NCBI GenBank assembly: GCA_046154695.1
Contig: JBJXFI010000423.1
Location: 1 to 29,548, forward strand
Source: DALYLB01 sp046154695
Lineage (GTDB): Bacteria > Acidobacteriota > Blastocatellia > RBC074
Length of the DNA: 29,548 nucleotides
Direction: 5' to 3'
Both the position numbers and the translations under genes were made by a program. Numbering within the stretch: the stretch's first letter is position 1; the number at the start of each line of letters is the position of its first letter. A model generated the notes under the pieces. The model did not search any database and was not told the origin of the DNA. It saw nothing but the letters and a program-made list of their open reading frames with translations. This document shows positions 24,973 through 29,548 of the stretch, one piece after another.

Positions 24973-26047
24973 GAAATCCGAGAAAGACGGGCTCGGGCAC
25001 GAGGCGCACGCCGAAGCGTTCGTGAACGCGCCGCTGGATCTCGCCCGCGAACTCGAGCATGTCGCGCGCGCTCGCCCCGCCCCGATTGATGATCGCGAGC
25101 GTATGTTTCGACGAGATGCCGACGCGCCCCGCGGCGGGCGCGTGAATGTGCCCCTTCTGAAATCCCGCGCGTTCGATCAGCCAGGCCGCGGGGAGTTTCA
25201 CCGCGCCGCCCGCAACCGCGAAGCCCGGCACGCGCTCCTCGTCGCGGATCAGGCCGAGCCGCCGCGCTTCCCTCTCCACCCGCGCGAAATTTTCGGGAGG
25301 GAGAACCGGATTCTTGAAGAACGACCCCGCGCTGCGGCAATCGGGATCTTCGGGCGAGAGCAGCATCGCCTTGCGCGCGCGGATCTCGCGCACGGCCTCG
25401 CGGACCTCGCGCAGCGTGGGCGCATCGGGCCGTCCCGCGAAATAGCTCCTCACATCGGGATAACGAAGGGCGGGCGCGCCGCCGGGCTTCAACCGGTACG
25501 TCACCGCCATAACGACATAACGGTCCGGTTCGGTCGTATTGAAAATGCTGGAGCGATACCCGAATCCGCATTCCGCCGGGCGCAGCGCGACGATGCGCCC
25601 GGCGCGACGATCGAATGCGCGCACTCCGGTGATCGTCTCGGCGACCTCCTGCCCGTATGCGCCGACGTTCTGCACCGGCGTCCCGCCGACCGATCCCGGA
25701 ATGCCGCTCAGGCATTCGACGCCGGCCAGATCCCGCGCCACGCATTCGCGCACGAACGAATCCCAGTCCTCCCCGGCGCATGCCGTGACGCCCCCCTCCG
25801 CGCGCCACTCGACCCCCTCGATCGCGACGCGCAGCGCCAGCCCGGAGAAGCCCTCATCCGCGACCAGCACATTGCTGCCCCCGCCCAGAACGAAGACGGG
25901 AAGCCCGCGCCGCCGCGCGAACGCGAAGGCTTCCGGCACCTCGCCCTCTTCGCGCGCCTCCGCGAAATAGCGGGCCGGCCCGCCAATCCCGAGCGTCGTC
26001 ATCGGCGCAAGCCGCACATTTTCCCGAATCGATAGAGACGAAGCCAT
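24962..26047 (-). CDS. murB: UDP-N-acetylenolpyruvoylglucosamine reductase
   Basis: 361 residues. It is the FAD-dependent reductase that turns the MurA product into UDP-MurNAc with NADPH. The FAD-binding region includes LGIGGPARYF and GGGSNVLVAD (55-64); GIPGSVGGTPVQNVGAYGQEV is typical. Catalytic residues line up with the E. coli enzyme: Arg165 in GFGYRSSIF, Ser242 in RSAGSFFKNP and Glu352 in PEPVFLGF. The GFGYR loop and length point to type I (E. coli-like) MurB. The start at 26047 has only a weak ribosome site (GCCGGA). It lies 68 bp downstream of the ADOP permease gene on the same strand, with a hairpin between them, and overlaps the murA 3' end by 11 bp. Confidence 0.97.
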   Translation of the reverse strand: MASSLSIRENVRLAPMTTLGIGGPARYFAEAREEGEVPEAFAFARRRGLPVFVLGGGSNVLVADEGFSGLALRVAIEGVEWRAEGGVTACAGEDWDSFVRECVARDLAGVECLSGIPGSVGGTPVQNVGAYGQEVAETITGVRAFDRRAGRIVALRPAECGFGYRSSIFNTTEPDRYVVMAVTYRLKPGGAPALRYPDVRSYFAGRPDAPTLREVREAVREIRARKAMLLSPEDPDCRSAGSFFKNPVLPPENFARVEREARRLGLIRDEERVPGFAVAGGAVKLPAAWLIERAGFQKGHIHAPAAGRVGISSKHTLAIINRGGASARDMLEFAGEIQRRVHERFGVRLVPEPVFLGFLTP

Positions 26048-26088
26048 TCCGGCATTTTATCAAACGATGAGACACGCCCCCCCGGGAC

Positions 26089-26108
26089 CGCCGAGCGCCT
26101 GCTCGGCG
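26089..26108 (-). terminator. GC-rich hairpin between ADOP permease gene and murB
   Basis: An 8-bp perfect stem (26089-26096 with 26101-26108; GCCGAGC/GCTCGGC core) and a 4-nt loop lie just past the permease stop codon. On the minus strand no T-tract follows (the next bases are GGTCCCGG), so it would be an inefficient intrinsic terminator or only a 3'-end protecting structure. If it does not terminate, murB may be read from the permease transcript. Confidence 0.4.
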
Positions 26109-26115
26109 CGTCCAC

Positions 26116-28539
26116 CTACTCATACCGCAGCGCGACCATCGGATCAACCCGGGCCGCCCGCCGCGCAGGAATCCAGCAGGCGAGCAGTGAAACGAAGAGC
26201 AGCAGACTCGCAACCAGCGCAAAGGTCGCGGGATCGTTCGGGCTCACGCCGTGAAGCAGGCTTCGCAGCAACCGCATCAGCGCGAGCGCCGCAACCGTGC
26301 CGAGCGCCACACCCAGCATCGCCAGGGAGAGCCCCTGCATCAAGATCATGCTCAGAATGTCCCAAACGCGCGCGCCGAGCGCCATGCGGACGCCGATCTC
26401 ATGGACCTGCCGGGTGACGGAGTACGAGACGACGCCGTAAATGCCGATGGATGCGAGCAGCAGGGCGATGGCGGCGAAGATCCCCGTCAGCAACGTCGGA
26501 AAACGGCGAATGAAAACGGCGGGCGTGCTGCCCATCAACTGTTGCATCGTCTGCACATTGAAGAGCGCGATTTCCGGCTCCAGCCGGCGGCATTCGTCCT
26601 GAACGGTATTGGCCAGCGCGGCGGGGTCCGAGAGCGTGCGCACGACCAGACTGGTCGCGAGCGGCGCGTTTCGGAGAAACGGCACATAGAGGACCGGCTT
26701 GACGGCCTGATCGAGGCCGGTGATCTTCACGTCGCCGACCACACCGACGATCTCAGTGGTCTGATCGGGGAAACCCGGAAAGGCCAATCTGCGCCCGACG
26801 GGATCGCGCCCGCCAGGCATCTTGTCCGCCAGCGTTCTGTTGATGATGACCACGCGCGCCGCGTCAGCATTGTCGCGATCCGAAAAAAAGCGTCCATGGA
26901 GAAGCGGGACGCCGATCGTCTGAAAATAGCTGGCATCCGCCACGCGAAAATTGGCTTCGGTCTCCTGTCCGGGCGGCTGCGCGGGCTCGCCATCGATCAC
27001 AAACCGTGTCGTGTTTCCGGGCAGCAGCGGAAGCCGGTCAATGGCTCCGGCGCCGGCGACGCCCGGCAACGATCCGATTCGATCTTTCAATTGATCATAA
27101 AAGCCGAGTACGCGGCTCGCCTCCGTGTACTTGCCGGCGGGCAGCGCAACCGACATCGTCAGGACATTCCGCGGATCGAACCCGATGTCGACCTGCATCA
27201 GTCGCCACAGGCTCTTGAGCATCAGTCCCGCGCCGACCAGCAGAACGACGGCCAGCGCGATCTGCGTCACGACCAGGGCGCCGCGCAATCGCTGCCGCCC
27301 TTCCCCGGCGGAAGTCCGGCCGCCCTCCTTCAACATTTCGTGCAAATCCTGCCTCGAAGCCTGCAGAGCGGGCGCCAGGCCGAAAACGATCCCCGTCAGC
27401 AGCGAGAGCGCAAAAGCGAACCCAAGAATGACGCCGTCGATCCTCAGCGATTTGAGAAACGGCATCGCATTGAGCTGGGTCTCGGGCAGCGCCGCAACCA
27501 GCGCATCCATGCCCCAGGACGCAATCAACAGCCCGCCGAGCCCGCCGAGCAACGAGAGCAGCGCCGCCTCGGTCAGCAGCTGCCGGATCACGCGGCCGCG
27601 CGTGGCGCCGAGCGCGGCGCGCACGGCCATCTCCTTCTGCCGCGAGATGGCCCGCGCCAGCAACAGACTGGCGACATTGGCGCAAACCATCAGCAGGATG
27701 AACGCGACAGCGCCGAGCAGCGCCAGCAGCATCGGCCGGACCGAACCGGTGACCTGCTCCTGCAGCGGAATCACCACGACGCCCGTTCCCGCATGCGACT
27801 CGGCGTGATCCTGCTGAATGCGGCCTGCAATGACGCTGATCTCCGATCTCGCGCGCTCCGGGCTGACGCCCTCGCGCAGCCGCGCGATCATATTGGTCCC
27901 GTGCATGAAGCGCCGCGTCAACTGGTTCTGGCTCGGCTGATACGGCAGCCACAGATCCGCCGGTCGAAGCGCGAACTGGAAGTTCGGCGGCAGCACGCCA
28001 ACAACCGTGTAGCCGTTGCCGTTGATCGTCAGGGATTGCCCAAGGACCGCGGGATCGCCGCCGAACATCCGCTGCCACATGCCATACGTCAGCACCGTCA
28101 CCCGCTCCGCGCCCGGCTTGTCCTCTCCCGCGCGGAACAATCGGCCGCGCGCCGGCTTGACTCCCAGCACCGAAAAGAAGTTCGCCGACGCGGAGGGCGC
28201 GAAGATCCGCTGCGGTTCGCCCCGCCCGGTCAGGGTTCCGCTGCCGCCCGTGTACCCCGCCACCCCCTCGAAGACCTGGTTCTGTTGATAGTCCTGATAA
28301 TCCGGATACGAAAACTCCCGCTGCGGAAACTCCTTCTGCGGCGTGACCTCCCACAGGTGAACCAGCCGCTCCGGCGCCTGATAGGGCAGCCCCCGCAACA
28401 GCGCGGCCTCGACCACGGTGAAGATCGCGGTATTTCCGCCGATTCCCACCGCCAACGTCGCCACGGCGATCAGGGTAAATCCGAACCGCTTCACCAGCAT
28501 CCGCGCGCCATAACGCAGGTCCTGCCACAAAGTATTCAT
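26116..28539 (-). CDS. ADOP-type FtsX/MacB-like ABC permease
   Basis: 807 residues from the ATG at 28539. The N-terminus MNTLWQDLRYGARMLVK and TLIAVATLAVGIGGNTAIFTVVEAALLRGLPY are hallmarks of the acidobacterial duplicated orphan permease (ADOP) family. Layout: first membrane helix (about 20-45), MacB-like periplasmic core (about 50-245), three FtsX helices (about 280-405), a second half with its own N-terminal helix (about 430-455), a second periplasmic core, and three C-terminal FtsX helices ending in IPARRAARVDPMVALRYE. No ATPase gene is adjacent, as usual for this family. The true role is unknown; mechanotransmission or export like MacB is an analogy. The start is set by GGAG 7 nt upstream (28547-28550); a longer frame to 28659 adds 40 residues unlike the family. 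No PadR-type regulator gene, often paired with ADOP genes, is next to it. Confidence 0.92.
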   Translation of the reverse strand: MNTLWQDLRYGARMLVKRFGFTLIAVATLAVGIGGNTAIFTVVEAALLRGLPYQAPERLVHLWEVTPQKEFPQREFSYPDYQDYQQNQVFEGVAGYTGGSGTLTGRGEPQRIFAPSASANFFSVLGVKPARGRLFRAGEDKPGAERVTVLTYGMWQRMFGGDPAVLGQSLTINGNGYTVVGVLPPNFQFALRPADLWLPYQPSQNQLTRRFMHGTNMIARLREGVSPERARSEISVIAGRIQQDHAESHAGTGVVVIPLQEQVTGSVRPMLLALLGAVAFILLMVCANVASLLLARAISRQKEMAVRAALGATRGRVIRQLLTEAALLSLLGGLGGLLIASWGMDALVAALPETQLNAMPFLKSLRIDGVILGFAFALSLLTGIVFGLAPALQASRQDLHEMLKEGGRTSAGEGRQRLRGALVVTQIALAVVLLVGAGLMLKSLWRLMQVDIGFDPRNVLTMSVALPAGKYTEASRVLGFYDQLKDRIGSLPGVAGAGAIDRLPLLPGNTTRFVIDGEPAQPPGQETEANFRVADASYFQTIGVPLLHGRFFSDRDNADAARVVIINRTLADKMPGGRDPVGRRLAFPGFPDQTTEIVGVVGDVKITGLDQAVKPVLYVPFLRNAPLATSLVVRTLSDPAALANTVQDECRRLEPEIALFNVQTMQQLMGSTPAVFIRRFPTLLTGIFAAIALLLASIGIYGVVSYSVTRQVHEIGVRMALGARVWDILSMILMQGLSLAMLGVALGTVAALALMRLLRSLLHGVSPNDPATFALVASLLLFVSLLACWIPARRAARVDPMVALRYE

Positions 28540-29136
28540 CGGGTGTCTCCATTCAGGTTGCGGCGAGAGCCCGGCATCGCCCGCGCCGAGACCGACGGGC
28601 GCAACGACGCCGCATAATCCTCCCCTGCAGCTATCCAAACGCCGTGCCATCGAAACCATGCGCTAAGTTCTTGCTTCATGGCGTTGCAACGATCCGGGAA
28701 ACCGCGCCGGTGTCCGCTTTCGGGATCCCTCGTTCCCAAATGAGGACAACCCGGTAATGCCAGGAGACCGCGCCAAAACAGGGTGATCGAATTTGCCATC
28801 GATCTCAGAGCGGCAAAGCCGGCGCGATGTCCGACTGGCTCGCTCTCCTTTGGAAACGGCAGGCGTAATTGAGGAGTCTCGGGAACTCGCCGGACTCTTA
28901 CGAAACCCGTCAACACGAGTTTGGACAAAACTGATCTGACCTGATGATCCACATCAGCCCGAAACATCCAGATTTCAGTGTCACCGAGCGCCTCGCGATG
29001 CGATCAGGCGCCCACGCGATACACCTTGAAGCATTCGCGCGGCGTTTGCGTCGTGCGGCACGGCCTGTTGAACGACCTCTTCCTCGATTGACGGAGGCTC
29101 ATTGAAGGCTAGTGACAATCATGTCATCGTGCGAGA
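28540..29136. other. Intergenic region without a convincing gene
   Basis: About 600 bp. A minus-strand frame (28967 to 28536, 143 codons) ends in TGA overlapping the permease ATG (ATGA). Its residue mix (Arg, Pro and Gly rich, no family resemblance) reads like non-coding DNA. Its last 48 codons, from an internal ATG at 28679, might be a small leader ORF. Around 28980-29110 the minus strand reads PSIEEEVVQQAVPHDANAAR, which looks protein-like and might be a gene remnant. I cannot support a definite gene here. Confidence 0.4.
28547..28550 (-). promoter_or_regulatory. Shine-Dalgarno site of the ADOP permease gene
   Basis: GGAG on the minus strand, 7 nt before the ATG at 28539. It decides the start in favour of MNTLWQDLRYG over the upstream in-frame ATG at 28659. 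Confidence 0.7.
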
Positions 29137-29442
29137 ATGACCTTGTCCCAAGCCCACTGGTCGAAAGCCGCGCAAACCGTAGCAATGCGCGGGGGCGAGC
29201 GAAGAGAAAATAGCGATGGAAAATATGCAAGGATCTCCTTGTTGGCGCGCATAAACAAAGGCTTGCCCGCTGAAGATAGGGCCAGGATGCGCGCGCTCAT
29301 CGAGAAGCGCGACGACGAGACGATCACCTCGGAAGAATGGCAGGAATTCGCGGCGCTGACCGACCGGCTCGAATTGCTGCACGCCGACCGTCTGGCCGCG
29401 CTGGTCGAATTGGCGAAGCTGAGAGGGTGTTTTGAAATTTGA
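29137..29442 (+). CDS. Small helical protein of unknown function, probably truncated
   Basis: 101 codons. From about residue 35 it reads SLLARINKGLPAEDRARMRALIEKRDDETITSEEWQEFAALTDRLE in outline. From memory this matches small proteins, common in cyanobacteria and some other phyla, with the pattern INxGLP...YxELxxKRxxETLTxEExxELxxLTDxIE...LAxLR. Family members usually continue past LAxLR with a short segment (VSLxxLMxxLGI); here the frame ends in GCFEI exactly where a hairpin-rich repeat begins, so the C-terminus seems lost. The first ~34 residues do not look like the family and may not be translated as shown. The start is uncertain: in-frame ATGs are at 29137 and 29185, with no clear ribosome site. 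The function of the family is unknown to me. Confidence 0.5.
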   Translation: MTLSQAHWSKAAQTVAMRGGERRENSDGKYARISLLARINKGLPAEDRARMRALIEKRDDETITSEEWQEFAALTDRLELLHADRLAALVELAKLRGCFEI

Positions 29443-29450
29443 TCTTCACA

Positions 29451-29465
29451 GCCTGCGAAGCAGGC
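29451..29465. repeat. Hairpin 1 (GCCTGC-GAA-GCAGGC)
   Basis: Perfect 6-bp stem with a GAA triloop, first of the three hairpins in the right-edge block. Confidence 0.7.
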
Positions 29466-29477
29466 GGCAGCATAAAG

Positions 29478-29497
29478 CCCAGGGCGCAAGCCCTGGG
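29478..29497. repeat. Hairpin 2 (CCCAGGGC / GCAA / GCCCTGGG)
   Basis: Perfect 8-bp stem capped by a GCAA tetraloop of the stable GNRA class; the strongest hairpin of the block. Confidence 0.75.
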
Positions 29498-29519
29498 AGC
29501 GCGCCCAAAAGGCTCCTGA

Positions 29520-29534
29520 GCCCGTGAAACGGGC
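29520..29534. repeat. Hairpin 3 (GCCCGT-GAA-ACGGGC)
   Basis: Perfect 6-bp stem with a GAA triloop. It has the same stem length and loop as hairpin 1 but a different stem sequence, as expected if structure rather than sequence is kept. Confidence 0.7.
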
Positions 29535-29548
29535 GATAGCGATTGGGC

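Larger units (their letters stand above)
29449..29548. repeat. Hairpin block, probable dispersed intergenic (REP-like) repeat
   Basis: Three perfect hairpins stand in a row within 100 bp: 6-bp stem with GAA loop (29451-29465), 8-bp stem with GCAA loop (29478-29497) and 6-bp stem with GAA loop (29520-29534). In addition GCCCAA (29503-29508) pairs with TTGGGC (29543-29548) and would enclose the third hairpin. An alternative GGCTC/GAGCC stem (29511-29515 with 29518-29522) competes with it. The pattern is like the structured intergenic repeats (REP/RAYT-type) found in many copies in some large genomes. It does not look like a single terminator. The block may continue past the window. Confidence 0.6.

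Noticed and set aside
26054..26059. TAAAAT as a -10 for a leaderless murB transcript
   Set aside because: The position matches 5 of 6 bases, but the -35 at normal spacing would be GGGGGG, so there is no promoter support.
26251..28617. 788-codon plus-strand frame opposite the ADOP permease gene
   Set aside because: Gln/Arg/His-rich shadow; the minus strand carries the conserved ADOP permease.

Overview
The window looks like chromosomal DNA of a GC-rich, diderm-type bacterium. An Acidobacteriota member, perhaps Blastocatellia-like, is my best guess. This is inferred from an ADOP-type orphan FtsX/MacB permease, a Ser/Thr kinase fused to a TolB-like/TPR region, a giant SdrD_B-repeat surface protein, an AsmA protein and a UPF0182 protein in one stretch. 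No rRNA, tRNA, CRISPR array or transposase gene was seen, so the taxonomy rests on gene content only.

Layout. (1) Positions 1-10915, minus strand: one uninterrupted reading frame of at least 3,638 codons that runs off the left edge. It encodes a secreted protein with an export signal, an N-terminal beta domain, a lone SdrD_B domain, a ~490-residue propeller-like region and then 18 tandem SdrD_B-type repeats of about 155 residues. (2) 10916-11751: a gene-free divergent intergenic region with several palindromes, ending in a promoter whose -10 is covered by a perfect 18-bp inverted repeat (TetR-type operator candidate). (3) 11752-15179, plus: a HlyD-like membrane fusion protein, an ABC-2 ATPase and an ABC-2 permease, i.e. 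a YbhG/F/S-like efflux cassette. (4) 15304-20583, plus: a Ser/Thr kinase with TolB-like and TPR regions, then an AsmA-family protein. (5) 20599-23400, minus: a UPF0182 membrane protein. (6) 23716-26047: murA (plus) and murB (minus), overlapping tail to tail by 11 bp, so two successive enzymes of UDP-MurNAc synthesis sit together outside a dcw-type cluster. (7) 26116-28539, minus: the ADOP-type permease. (8) 28540-29548: a ~600-bp region without a convincing gene, a small helical protein of unknown function that seems to lose its C-terminus, and a block of three perfect GNA/GNRA-loop hairpins that looks like a dispersed intergenic repeat.

The common theme is the cell envelope: a giant exported repeat protein, efflux, an AsmA-type inner-membrane-anchored protein, peptidoglycan precursor synthesis and an FtsX-like permease. 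The points most worth checking are the giant repeat protein with exactly one Cys in each of its last 14 visible repeats, the operator-over-promoter arrangement at 11669-11711, the 13-bp duplication with a micro-ORF that overlaps the murA start, the hairpin block at the right edge, and an apparent 5'-to-3' shift from G-ending to C-ending codons inside several genes.
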